Source of the DNA: Tidjanibacter massiliensis
GTDB taxonomy: Bacteria; Bacteroidota; Bacteroidia; Bacteroidales; Rikenellaceae
Direction: 5' to 3'
Assembly: GCF_900104605.1 (NCBI RefSeq)
Contig: NZ_LT629960.1
Coordinates: 124,001-188,000, forward strand
DNA length: 64,000 nucleotides
Below, one piece after another: positions 55,055 through 62,718 of the stretch. The notes below the pieces were generated by a model that made no database searches, had not been told where the DNA came from, and was given only the letters and a program-made list of their open reading frames with translations. Position numbers and translations under genes: made by a program. Position 1 is the stretch's first letter. Each line of letters starts with the position of its first letter.

Positions 55055-56245
55055 ATGAGCAAGGTACTGATAATCGGAGCCGGCGGTGTGGGAACCGTGG
55101 TGGCGCACAAGGTGGCGGCCAGTCCGGTGTTTACGGAAATCATGTTGGCGAGCCGTACCAAGAGCAAGGCCGACGACATAGCCGCCGCGGTGGGCGGAGG
55201 AAGGATTAAGACGGCCCGGGTGGATGCCGACAGCGTCGAGGAGCTGACGGCGCTGATGCGGGCTTTCCGGCCGGATATCGTCATCAACGTGGCGCTTCCC
55301 TACCAGGACCTGACGATTATGGACGCGTGTCTCGAATGCGGCGTGAACTATCTGGATACGGCCAATTACGAACCCAAGGAGGAGGCCCATTTCGAATATT
55401 CATGGCAGTGGGCCTATCAGGACAGGTTCCGCGAGGCAGGGCTTACGGCCATCCTCGGCTGCGGCTTCGACCCCGGCGTCACTTCCATATTCACGGCCTA
55501 TGCCGCCAAACATCACTTCGACGAGATACATTACCTCGATATCGTGGACTGCAATGCGGGTAACCACGGCATGGCGTTCGCCACCAACTTCAACCCGGAA
55601 ATCAACATCCGCGAAGTGACGCAGCCCGGCAAGTACTGGGAGAACGGCAAGTGGGTGGAGACCGCTCCGCACGAGATACACAAACCGCTGACCTATCCGG
55701 AGATAGGGGAGCGCGAGTCGTATCTTATCTATCACGAGGAGCTCGAATCGCTCGTGAAACACTATCCCTCCATCCGCCGGGCCCGTTTCTGGATGACTTT
55801 CGGACAGGAGTACCTGACGCACCTGCGCGTGATACAGAACATCGGCATGGCCCGCATCGACCCCATCGTCTACAACGGGGTGGAGATAGTGCCCATTCAG
55901 TTCCTCAAGGCCGTGCTGCCCGACCCCAAATCGCTCGGCGAACACTATACGGGCATGACTTCGATAGGATGCCGTATTCAGGGCGTTAAGGACGGCCGCG
56001 AACGTACTTATTACATCTACAATAACTGCGACCACGAGAAAGCCTTTCGGGAGACCGGCACGCAGGCGGTCAGCTTTACGACCGGTGTGCCTGCCGCGCT
56101 TGGGGCGGAGATGTTCGCCCGTGGTCTCTGGAAGAAGCCCGGCGTCTTCAACGTAGAGGAGTTCGACCCGGACCCCTTCATGGCCGAAATCGGCGAGAGA
56201 GGCCTGCCGTGGGTAGAGCTGTTCGACGTGAACCTCGAATTGTGA
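55055..56245 (+). CDS. Carboxynorspermidine (carboxyspermidine) synthase, saccharopine dehydrogenase family
   Basis: Reductively condenses aspartate semialdehyde with putrescine or diaminopropane to carboxyspermidine or carboxynorspermidine, the first step of the aspartate-semialdehyde polyamine route. The 396-residue protein has the Rossmann start VLIIGAGGVGTVVAHKVA (residues 4-21), INVALPYQDLTIMDACLE, LDTANYEPKE, ILGCGFDPGVTSIF and YIYNNCDHEKAF. The start at 55055 (MSKVLII) is downstream of the promoter box at 54985. Its partner decarboxylase NspC lies at 59995, 3.7 kb away rather than adjacent, yet shares the upstream element. Confidence 0.9.
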   Translation: MSKVLIIGAGGVGTVVAHKVAASPVFTEIMLASRTKSKADDIAAAVGGGRIKTARVDADSVEELTALMRAFRPDIVINVALPYQDLTIMDACLECGVNYLDTANYEPKEEAHFEYSWQWAYQDRFREAGLTAILGCGFDPGVTSIFTAYAAKHHFDEIHYLDIVDCNAGNHGMAFATNFNPEINIREVTQPGKYWENGKWVETAPHEIHKPLTYPEIGERESYLIYHEELESLVKHYPSIRRARFWMTFGQEYLTHLRVIQNIGMARIDPIVYNGVEIVPIQFLKAVLPDPKSLGEHYTGMTSIGCRIQGVKDGRERTYYIYNNCDHEKAFRETGTQAVSFTTGVPAALGAEMFARGLWKKPGVFNVEEFDPDPFMAEIGERGLPWVELFDVNLEL

Positions 56246-56266
56246 CACGGACACCGTTATCTTACG

Positions 56267-56300
56267 ACTTTTCCGGCCGGAATTCTCCGGCCGGAAAAGT
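56267..56300. terminator. Hairpin after carboxynorspermidine synthase
   Basis: A perfect 15-bp stem (56267-56281 with 56286-56300) with a 4-nt loop. The right arm ends in AAAAGT with only a few T's beyond. Confidence 0.6.
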
Positions 56301-56343
56301 TTCCTGAGAATCGTATTTTTTAACCTTAAAACCTATTGAACAG

Positions 56344-57336
56344 ATGAAAAGAAGCATTTGGCTGTTGTTCGCTTCGTCATGCCTCTGGCTGGCGGGGTGT
56401 TCCGAACCCGCAGGAGGCACAGGAACTGGCGATGACAACGGGAAACCGGGAGGCTCCTTGGAGGAGGAATATGTGGAGATACCCGACCCGCTCTTTTCCG
56501 CCTTTCTGGTAAAGCAGTTCGACAAGGACAAAGACGGCCGCATTTCGAAAGCGGAGGCCGAGGAGGTCACCGCTATTCGGGTAACGGAGAATTGGGAAAT
56601 CGCCTCCGTCGAGGGTATCGCCTCTTTCCCCAACCTGAAGACCTTCGAGTTCTGCGGCGATTTCGAGCATACGCGGCCGCTGACGGGGCTGGATGTGTCG
56701 GCCAATACGAAACTGGAGGTACTCAACCTCAGCCGCAACGAGCTGGAATCGCTTGACGTGCGTGCGAATACTGCGCTGCGGGAGCTGAATATCGCCTGGA
56801 ACGGGGTGGCTGCGGTGGATGTCTCCGGCAATACGGCGTTGGAGGTGCTCAATCTCGGCAGTAACCGACTGGCATCGGTCGATGTGAGAGCCAATGCGGC
56901 GCTCCGTGAACTGTCGGTTTCCGGCAACGAAGCGTTGGCGGAGTTGGATTTGAGCAACAATTCCGGACTGGAGGTGCTGGATTGTTCCGGTACGCGGATT
57001 CCTTCGGTGGATGTGTCGGCGATGGCGGGGCTTCGGCGGCTGTCGGTCGGAAGCGGTAACATCACCGAAATCGACGTGACGCACAATCCGGCGTTGGAAG
57101 AGTTGAATATCGTTTCGTGCAACATGCTCTCCGTAGACCTCAGCAACAATCCGGAGCTTGCGCTCATCTATGCCGGACTGAACAAGTTCACGGAGCTCGA
57201 TATCAGCGGGTGCGCATCCAGAATGGAGGGGGTCTATTGTGCAGGGTGTCCCGACCTCAGAACGATTTACCAGCGGAAAGGACAGAAGGTGGAGACGCTC
57301 CTGAAGGACGATACGGCCGAAGTGGTCGTGAAATAA
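56344..57336 (+). CDS. Leucine-rich-repeat lipoprotein with EF-hand-like motif
   Basis: A 330-residue exported lipoprotein. The signal ends LWLAGC (lipid-modified Cys at about 19), followed by a Gly/Asp linker. Residues about 60-75 hold an EF-hand-like calcium loop (DKDKDGRISKAEAEEV). About ten leucine-rich repeats of 20-22 residues follow, in the form LEVLNLSRNELESLDVRAN, LRELNIAWNGVAAVDVSGN and so on. This Bacteroidota LRR type is usually surface-exposed and of unknown ligand. The DNA repetition at 56680-57050 simply reflects these coding repeats. A strong terminator follows, so it is probably monocistronic. Confidence 0.8.
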   Translation: MKRSIWLLFASSCLWLAGCSEPAGGTGTGDDNGKPGGSLEEEYVEIPDPLFSAFLVKQFDKDKDGRISKAEAEEVTAIRVTENWEIASVEGIASFPNLKTFEFCGDFEHTRPLTGLDVSANTKLEVLNLSRNELESLDVRANTALRELNIAWNGVAAVDVSGNTALEVLNLGSNRLASVDVRANAALRELSVSGNEALAELDLSNNSGLEVLDCSGTRIPSVDVSAMAGLRRLSVGSGNITEIDVTHNPALEELNIVSCNMLSVDLSNNPELALIYAGLNKFTELDISGCASRMEGVYCAGCPDLRTIYQRKGQKVETLLKDDTAEVVVK

Positions 57337-57361
57337 CCGAGGGCCGTGACGGCTCCGACAG

Positions 57362-57393
57362 CACCGGCGGGCAATTGCCCGCCGGTGTTTTTT
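57362..57393 (+). terminator. Intrinsic terminator of the LRR lipoprotein gene
   Basis: An 11-bp stem (57362-57372 with 57377-57387), AATT loop and a run of six T's. Confidence 0.93.
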
Positions 57394-57537
57394 ATGCCTG
57401 ACGGGCTGCGTAAATCCCAGCGGATGAGCAGCTATGAGCCGCGTGGAAATTGGACGGCGCCGTACCGCAGGAGGAAGTGTTTGCAAATTCTGGAAAAAAT
57501 GTTTGTAAGTTGCTATATATTAATGTTTTTTGTAGTA

Positions 57538-57546
57538 TAAGTTTGC
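57538..57546 (+). promoter_or_regulatory. -7 box for the small peptide/fimbrillin-like operon
   Basis: TAAGTTTGC matches TAnnTTTGC in an AT-rich context. It would give a leader of about 160 nt. Confidence 0.5.
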
Positions 57547-57705
57547 AGCGTGAAATTCGTGTGGAGCGGCCGGATGCGGTATCGGTACGGCGGCTTCGTA
57601 ACGGAAACAAAACGGGTTCGGGTCGCATGGGCCGGCGGAACACCTTGAGTGATTGATAATGAAATTCAAAAATACAGGTTTAACTTTTTAATGTTCTTTA
57701 TCGGC

Positions 57706-57852
57706 ATGATGAGTATCAAGGAGGATATCCGCGCCGCTTATGCGGCACCGAAGATTGAAACGACGGAGGTCAGGCTCGAAACGGGCATCGCACAATCCCT
57801 GCCTTCGGCGGGCGATTACGAAGAGGGGGGCGAACTGCAGCCCTGGGAGTAG
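57706..57852 (+). CDS. Small hypothetical protein (48 aa)
   Basis: A 48-residue protein beginning MMSIKEDIRAAYAAPKIET and ending GGELQPWE. No signal peptide or membrane segment. Short proteins of this style (a basic start, a Tyr-x-x-Pro-x-Ile/Val-Glu segment, a Ser/Gly/Asp-rich acidic end) often precede surface-lipoprotein genes in Bacteroidota. Their role is unknown. It lies 43 bp before the fimbrillin-like gene on what is likely the same transcript. The frame could start earlier (57649, GTG), but the upstream part is not convincing. Confidence 0.55.
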   Translation: MMSIKEDIRAAYAAPKIETTEVRLETGIAQSLPSAGDYEEGGELQPWE

Positions 57853-57895
57853 AACGGACGTACAATTTAAAAACGATTTCAGGGGAGAAGAAAGT

Positions 57896-59767
57896 ATGAA
57901 GAGGCAATTGTTGTTGTTGGCGGCGGGGGCCGTTGCGCTCCTCGCTTCCTGTACCGGGAGCGAACCCGGAGCATCTGCCGGCGGGATGCGCACAATAGAG
58001 ATGACCATCGGTGCCCTGACGCGGGGAGTTTATGTGTCGGAGGGGGATACGCGTGTCTCATACGACGATTTGGCCGCCCTGTGGGAAGAGGACGACGTAA
58101 TCATGGTCGGTTTCGCGGATGCTGCCGGCCGGACATACGGGCCTTTTGAGTTCAGGGCGTCGCAGGCGGGGGCCGTTTCCGACTTTACGGGGAGTGTGAC
58201 TGTCGGCGAGGAGACTACGGTATTGACCAAAATATACGCCTACTATTACGGGTCGGGAGTGACCGGCGTGAATGCCGACCTGCGGGCGGGGACACTCGCT
58301 TTCGGGCTGCCCGCCGTACAGAACGGAAACCTGTCGGATTATACCCTCGGAGTGGCTTACGCGACGGGCGAGTATTCCGTCGAGGCGGGGACTACGGAGT
58401 TTACGCTGCCGGCCGGTTTCGCTTTCCGTCCCTCTCTGGCGCGTCTTGATGTGAACGTGACGGGCCTTGCGGAGGGTGAAACGGTACAGTCGGTAACGGT
58501 CGGTCTTGACGGATATACCTTCTATGACGGCGGTACGGTGGATTTCGCAGGCACCGCTGAGCCCGTCTTCTCGGCTGCGGATGTGAACGCGGCGGTGCGG
58601 GTGCTTCCCGGTGTTTCCGCATCCGGCGACCCGGCCGGATATATGGTCGGCATCGTTCCGCTCGACCTCGGCGGCCGGTCTGCGCGGATGGACGTGACGG
58701 TCATTACCCGGTCGGGGCAGAGCGGCAAGAGATATACGGCGAGTTTCGCGGCTACGGAGCTCGCGGCGGCCACGCGTTACACCGTGAAGATGGATGTGGC
58801 TTCGCTCCAGAACGAGGAGGTGACCTATATCGAGGATGGAACCCTCGATGCCATCAACAACGACAAGGACGGCTATTTCATCCTGACCGATGACATGACG
58901 CTGGATGCGATGCCTAACATCACCGATTTCGGCGGAACGCTGGACGGCGACGGACATACCATAGACATGGGTACGGTCGGCTCGGTGAGCAGCGAGCAGG
59001 CCGGTATTTTCGCTACAACCACGGGCGATGCCGCAATCGTGAACCTGAACGTGAAAGTGGAGTCGCTGGAAGGCGATGCGAGCGAAGGCGGCCTTATCGT
59101 GGGTAAGGTGAAGGACGGTACGCTGACGCTCGACAACGTGCATGCTTCCGGTTCCATAACGGCTACCAGATACGGTGACTCCAACCACATGTTCGGGGGC
59201 GGTCTGGTAGGGTTCGTTCCTATGGGGGCGGTACTCGAGGCTGCGAACTGTTCGTTCACGGGGTCCGTGTCTACGAATATGACTGCACTGATAGATGCCA
59301 ATGCATATAACTGTTATGTAGGTGGTATCGTAGGTGCACTGGAAACCGGAGTGGATTCTTTTGAAAAGAATACGGATTATGCAGGCAGTGAAGCGGGTGC
59401 GGCGTCGTCGATTGTAAATTGCCGGGTATTCGATGCAGCGTTGGTCAATACGTGGCGCGGTGGTACTTCGATTGGTGGCGGTATAGCTGTCAGGTCCGAG
59501 TTCTATACGGGCGGTATTGCGGGACGCTGTACGGGACGCATCGAGAACTGCTCGGTCGAGAATACGCATCTGACGGGTGTTGTGGATACCGACGGTGCGG
59601 GACGTCAGGCAAAGCCTGTGGTCGGGAACGACTGGTATGAATATACGTTCAATGAAAACAATAGCTATACGAACGTGACCGTAAACGGAGGTGAGGCGCG
59701 TACCGGTTTGTACCGGGGAGCCGGTGCTGCCGGAACGGACAGGCCCGATTATTCCGACATACAGTAA
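57896..59767 (+). CDS. Fimbrillin-like lipoprotein with GLUG-type repeats
   Basis: A 623-residue lipoprotein (signal LLLLAAGAVALLASC, Cys at about 18). Residues about 30-300 resemble fimbrillin-family N-terminal domains of Bacteroidota (RVSYDDLAALWEEDDVIMVGFADAAG; YAYYYGSGVTGV; LARLDVNVTGLAEGETVQSVTVG; TRYTVKMDVA). From about 340 a right-handed beta-helix-like region follows, with the GLUG-type pattern GGGLVGFVPMGAVLEAANCSFTG and VGGIVGALETG. It ends YSDIQ without a recognised secretion tag. Lipid modification and fold suggest a cell-surface adhesin or fimbrial subunit. The function is inferred, not shown. Confidence 0.7.
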   Translation: MKRQLLLLAAGAVALLASCTGSEPGASAGGMRTIEMTIGALTRGVYVSEGDTRVSYDDLAALWEEDDVIMVGFADAAGRTYGPFEFRASQAGAVSDFTGSVTVGEETTVLTKIYAYYYGSGVTGVNADLRAGTLAFGLPAVQNGNLSDYTLGVAYATGEYSVEAGTTEFTLPAGFAFRPSLARLDVNVTGLAEGETVQSVTVGLDGYTFYDGGTVDFAGTAEPVFSAADVNAAVRVLPGVSASGDPAGYMVGIVPLDLGGRSARMDVTVITRSGQSGKRYTASFAATELAAATRYTVKMDVASLQNEEVTYIEDGTLDAINNDKDGYFILTDDMTLDAMPNITDFGGTLDGDGHTIDMGTVGSVSSEQAGIFATTTGDAAIVNLNVKVESLEGDASEGGLIVGKVKDGTLTLDNVHASGSITATRYGDSNHMFGGGLVGFVPMGAVLEAANCSFTGSVSTNMTALIDANAYNCYVGGIVGALETGVDSFEKNTDYAGSEAGAASSIVNCRVFDAALVNTWRGGTSIGGGIAVRSEFYTGGIAGRCTGRIENCSVENTHLTGVVDTDGAGRQAKPVVGNDWYEYTFNENNSYTNVTVNGGEARTGLYRGAGAAGTDRPDYSDIQ

Positions 59768-59790
59768 TGCCGCTTGGCCCCGCAGGGGCG

Positions 59791-59830
59791 CCGGGCGGCA
59801 CCCGGGAAAGGCCGCCCGGTATATCTTTTC
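59791..59830 (+). terminator. Terminator after the fimbrillin-like gene
   Basis: A 9-bp perfect stem (59791-59799 with 59811-59819), followed by TATATCTTTT. Confidence 0.6.
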
Positions 59831-59835
59831 CGATA

Positions 59836-59870
59836 CCGGTACGGCAGCGCACTTTGCGCTGCCGTACCGG
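59836..59870. repeat. Perfect 16-bp inverted repeat
   Basis: Positions 59836-59851 are the exact reverse complement of 59855-59870, with a 3-nt loop. It lies just beyond the terminator-like stem at 59791 and may be a second stop signal or the structural leader before nspC. Confidence 0.6.
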
Positions 59871-59936
59871 CGTTTACGGGTGGATGGTTCCGGCTGATTC
59901 GGACGAATCGCGCCTGTCTCTGCGGGTCGGGCTGTC

Positions 59937-59981
59937 GTCCGAAGACCGCTTTCAGCCTTCGGCGAATATTCGTATATTTGC
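59937..59981 (+). promoter_or_regulatory. Shared 33-bp element plus -7 box before nspC
   Basis: The copy at 59937-59969 ends CTTCGGCGAATAT. After 3 nt comes TATATTTGC (59973-59981), 13 bp before the nspC ATG. Confidence 0.65.
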
Positions 59982-59994
59982 AGAAATTGTTGTC

Positions 59995-61125
59995 ATGGTG
60001 GATTTCGATAAGGTGCCGTCGCCCTGCTTCGTACTCGACGAACGGCTGTTGTGCAGGAACCTTGCGGTCATCGACAAGGTGCGTCGGGCTGCGGGTGTAG
60101 AAATAATCGTGGCGCTGAAGGCGTGTGCGATGTGGCGCATATTCCCGCTGTTGCGGGAACATTCCGACGGGGCTACGGCGAGTTCCGTGGCGGAAGCGCG
60201 CCTCGTGCTCGAAGAGTATGGCAGCCGGGCGCATACCTATGCGCCTGTCTATACCGAAAACGATTTTCCGGAGATAATGCGTTGCAGCGACCACATTACG
60301 TTCAATTCGCTGGGACAGTGGGAGCGCTTCGGCGCCCGGGCCCTGCTGAACGGCATATCCTGCGGGCTGCGGGTGAACCCGGCCTATTCGACGGTGGCGA
60401 CCGACCTCTATAATCCGGCGTCGCCCGATTCGCGGCTCGGTATTCCGGCTGCCGACCTGCCCCGGCTGCCGGAAGGGGTGGAGGGGCTTCATTTCCATAC
60501 CCTTTGCGAGTCGCGGCCGGCCGACCTGCGCGCGACGCTCGGGGCGTTCGAGGAGCGGTTCGGCCACCTGCTGCCGCAGGTGCGGTGGGTGAACATGGGC
60601 GGTGGCCATCTGATGACGGCGGAAGATTACGACGAGGAGGAACTTATCGATATCCTGCGCGGGTTCCGCGCGCGGTATCCCCACCTGCGCATCATTCTGG
60701 AACCGGGGAGTGCGTTCACATGGCGTACGGGATGGCTCGTTGCGACAGTGGAGGATATTGTCCGCAATGGCGGGGTGAATACGGCGATGCTGAACGTTTC
60801 GTTCGCATGCCACATGCCCGATACGCTGGAGATGCCCTACAAGCCCGCCATCGTGGGGGCGCACGAGCCCCGGCCCGGGGAGGTGCGCTGGCGCATGGGC
60901 GGCAACTGCTGCCTGGCGGGCGATTACAAGGGCGACTGGGCGTTCGATACGGAACCTTCGGTGGGCGACCGGGTGGTGTTCGAGGATATGATACACTACA
61001 CGATGGTGAAGACCACGATGTTCAACGGGGTTTCCCACCCCTCGATAGCCATTGTGCATGAAAACGGGAAGCTGGAAGTGGTAAAACGGTTCGGTTACCG
61101 CGATTTCCGTGACAGAATGTCGTGA
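59995..61125 (+). CDS. nspC: Carboxynorspermidine decarboxylase
   Basis: A PLP enzyme that decarboxylates carboxynorspermidine or carboxyspermidine to norspermidine or spermidine. The 376-residue protein is of the alanine racemase-fold decarboxylase group. The PLP lysine is in VALKACAMWRIF (about residues 37-48), then ATASSVAEARLVLEEYG, the glycine-rich NMGGGHLMT, ILEPGSAFTWRTG, and near the end DMIHYTMVKTTMFNG with the Cys/Asp site region GGNCCLAGDY. The upstream open frame includes the promoter, so the ATG at 59995 is used. It completes the pathway begun by the synthase at 55055. Confidence 0.95.
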   Translation: MVDFDKVPSPCFVLDERLLCRNLAVIDKVRRAAGVEIIVALKACAMWRIFPLLREHSDGATASSVAEARLVLEEYGSRAHTYAPVYTENDFPEIMRCSDHITFNSLGQWERFGARALLNGISCGLRVNPAYSTVATDLYNPASPDSRLGIPAADLPRLPEGVEGLHFHTLCESRPADLRATLGAFEERFGHLLPQVRWVNMGGGHLMTAEDYDEEELIDILRGFRARYPHLRIILEPGSAFTWRTGWLVATVEDIVRNGGVNTAMLNVSFACHMPDTLEMPYKPAIVGAHEPRPGEVRWRMGGNCCLAGDYKGDWAFDTEPSVGDRVVFEDMIHYTMVKTTMFNGVSHPSIAIVHENGKLEVVKRFGYRDFRDRMS

Positions 61126-61151
61126 GGAGAGCGACCTCAGGCCAGGTTTTC

Positions 61152-61199
61152 GCCCGACGACCGTTTTCGGTTTTCATCGAATATGTTTTTTATATTTGC
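61152..61199 (+). promoter_or_regulatory. Distal shared element and -7 box before cysteate synthase
   Basis: The element copy at 61152-61184 ends TTTCATCGAATAT, followed by TATATTTGC at 61191-61199. It gives a leader of about 105 nt that contains the second copy. Confidence 0.6.
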
Positions 61200-61237
61200 T
61201 TCAAACGAATTGCTTTGCGAGCGTGCGCCGGCCTTTG

Positions 61238-61287
61238 GCCCGACATGCACTTTCGTATTTCAGCGAATATAATTTTGCTATATTTGC
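61238..61287 (+). promoter_or_regulatory. Proximal shared element and -7 box before cysteate synthase
   Basis: A second element copy (61238-61270, ending TTTCAGCGAATAT) is followed by TATATTTGC at 61279-61287, 22 bp before the start codon. Together with the copy at 61152 it forms a tandem promoter pair, 86 bp apart. Confidence 0.65.
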
Positions 61288-61309
61288 AGTCCAAACCAAA
61301 TAGATAGAT

Positions 61310-62605
61310 ATGGAAGATTTCCGGCCTACGAAGTATAAACTGCGCTGTGTGGCTACGGGACGCGTGTTCGAAGACGATGGTCTGGTGCTTGAGGACAGGC
61401 AGTGCAATACCCCTTCCCTTATCAGAACCGAATATGAAGTGAAGTGCATCGATATACGGAGCGACGACAGCGGAATTTACAAGTTCTGCGACTGGCTTCC
61501 CGTCCGGCGTACCCTGAAGGGGTCGGCCGCACCGGTAACCTACAAAAGCGAGGGACTGGCCGCCCATCTGGGACTCGATAACCTCTATATTACGTTCAGC
61601 GGCTATTTCCCGGAAAAGGGGGCGGAGATGACCACCTGTTCCTTCAAGGAGACCGAGGCGTACAGCGTATGCGGCCGTTTCGACGAGTCGGCCGGACGCA
61701 TACTTGTCGTGGCCTCGGCGGGCAATACCGCGCGTGCGTTCGCGAAGGTGTGTTCGGAAAACAATATACCGCTGCTGCTGAGCGTACCGGAGGACAATCT
61801 CGATGCGCTGTGGTTCGAGGAACCGCTCAACGACTGCGTGAAGCTGATAGCCGCCCAGAAGGGTGGCGATTATTTCGATGCCATTCATCTGAGCAATGTG
61901 GCGCTCAAATCGGGGCGTTTCATCGCCGAAGGAGGTGCCAAGAATGTGGCGCGCCGCGACGGTATGGCGACCACGGTGCTTTCTGCGGCGGCCTTCATCG
62001 GGCGTATCCCGGACTACTATTTCCAGGCCGTGGGCAGTGGAACGGGCGCCATCGCCGCATGGGAAGCGGCCATGCGCCTGGAGGCGGACGGTCGCTTCGG
62101 CCCCAACCGTATGAAGCTCATGGTTTCGCAGAACGCTCCCTTCGTTCCGATGTACGATGCGTGGCGGGCCGACTCGCGGCACATGCTGCCCTACGACGAC
62201 CACCGCGCACGCCGCGATGCGGGTATCATCGATGCCAAGGTGCTATCCAACCGCCGTCCCCCTTACGGTCTGGCGGGCGGACTGTACGATGCCTTGAAAG
62301 AGAGCGGCGGCGATTTCTTCGTTTCGACCAATGCGGCCCTTCGCCGGGCGTCCAAACTTTTCGAGCAGACGGAGGGCATCGACATACACCATGCCGCTGC
62401 GGTGGCGGTGGATTCGCTGATACAGGCCGTGAAGCAGGGCAAGGTAGGCAGGGAGGATGTCGTCATGCTGAACGTGACCGGAGGCGGGGAGAGACGCTAC
62501 AAGGCGGGCCGGCAGATGTGGTATCTGAAACCCTCCATCGTATTCCCTCTGACGGCTTCCGAAACGGATATCATCGGCAGGACGGAGGCCCTGTTCGTCC
62601 AATAG
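61310..62605 (+). CDS. Cysteate synthase (threonine synthase-like PLP enzyme)
   Basis: Converts O-phosphoserine and sulfite to L-cysteate. The 431-residue protein has the threonine synthase fold: PVTYKSEGLAAHLGL, TCSFKE with the PLP Lys at 113, VVASAGNTARAFA as phosphate loop, and the Gly-rich NVTGGGE near the end. The sequence details DYYFQAVGSGTGAIAAWEA, SQNAPFVPM, NRRPPYGLAGGLYDAL and GIDIHHAAAVAV agree, from memory, with the archaeal cysteate synthase family rather than with classical ThrC. In Alistipes-type bacteria, cysteate feeds sulfonolipid (sulfobacin/capnine) synthesis. A simple threonine synthase role remains possible. Two tandem promoters precede it. Confidence 0.85.
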   Translation: MEDFRPTKYKLRCVATGRVFEDDGLVLEDRQCNTPSLIRTEYEVKCIDIRSDDSGIYKFCDWLPVRRTLKGSAAPVTYKSEGLAAHLGLDNLYITFSGYFPEKGAEMTTCSFKETEAYSVCGRFDESAGRILVVASAGNTARAFAKVCSENNIPLLLSVPEDNLDALWFEEPLNDCVKLIAAQKGGDYFDAIHLSNVALKSGRFIAEGGAKNVARRDGMATTVLSAAAFIGRIPDYYFQAVGSGTGAIAAWEAAMRLEADGRFGPNRMKLMVSQNAPFVPMYDAWRADSRHMLPYDDHRARRDAGIIDAKVLSNRRPPYGLAGGLYDALKESGGDFFVSTNAALRRASKLFEQTEGIDIHHAAAVAVDSLIQAVKQGKVGREDVVMLNVTGGGERRYKAGRQMWYLKPSIVFPLTASETDIIGRTEALFVQ

Positions 62606-62637
62606 TCATTTCCTGCGGTGACTTCGTCGGGTTATAT

Positions 62638-62670
62638 CGGGCAGGTCCGTCGGGGCCTGCCCGCTTTTTT
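62638..62670 (+). terminator. Terminator of the cysteate synthase gene
   Basis: An 8-bp stem (62638-62645 with 62656-62663) followed by CTTTTTT. Confidence 0.85.
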
Positions 62671-62718
62671 CCCGGCAGGAGAGGCCGTGCCGCAGGTTCC
62701 GCCTGCCGTGTCGCCTGT

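Larger units (their letters stand above)
57337..57705. other. Intergenic region upstream of the small peptide and fimbrillin-like lipoprotein
   Basis: About 370 bp. It holds the LRR-gene terminator, an AT-rich stretch (57481-57545) with a TAAGTTTGC box, and a leader of about 160 nt before the small peptide. No further gene is supported. Confidence 0.4.

Noticed and set aside
56680-57050. Approximate 60-66-bp DNA repetition
   Set aside because: It reflects the leucine-rich repeats of the encoded protein, not a CRISPR array or satellite.
59836-59870. Inverted repeat as an insertion-sequence end
   Set aside because: There is no transposase, no second copy and no target duplication; a transcription-end hairpin is simpler.
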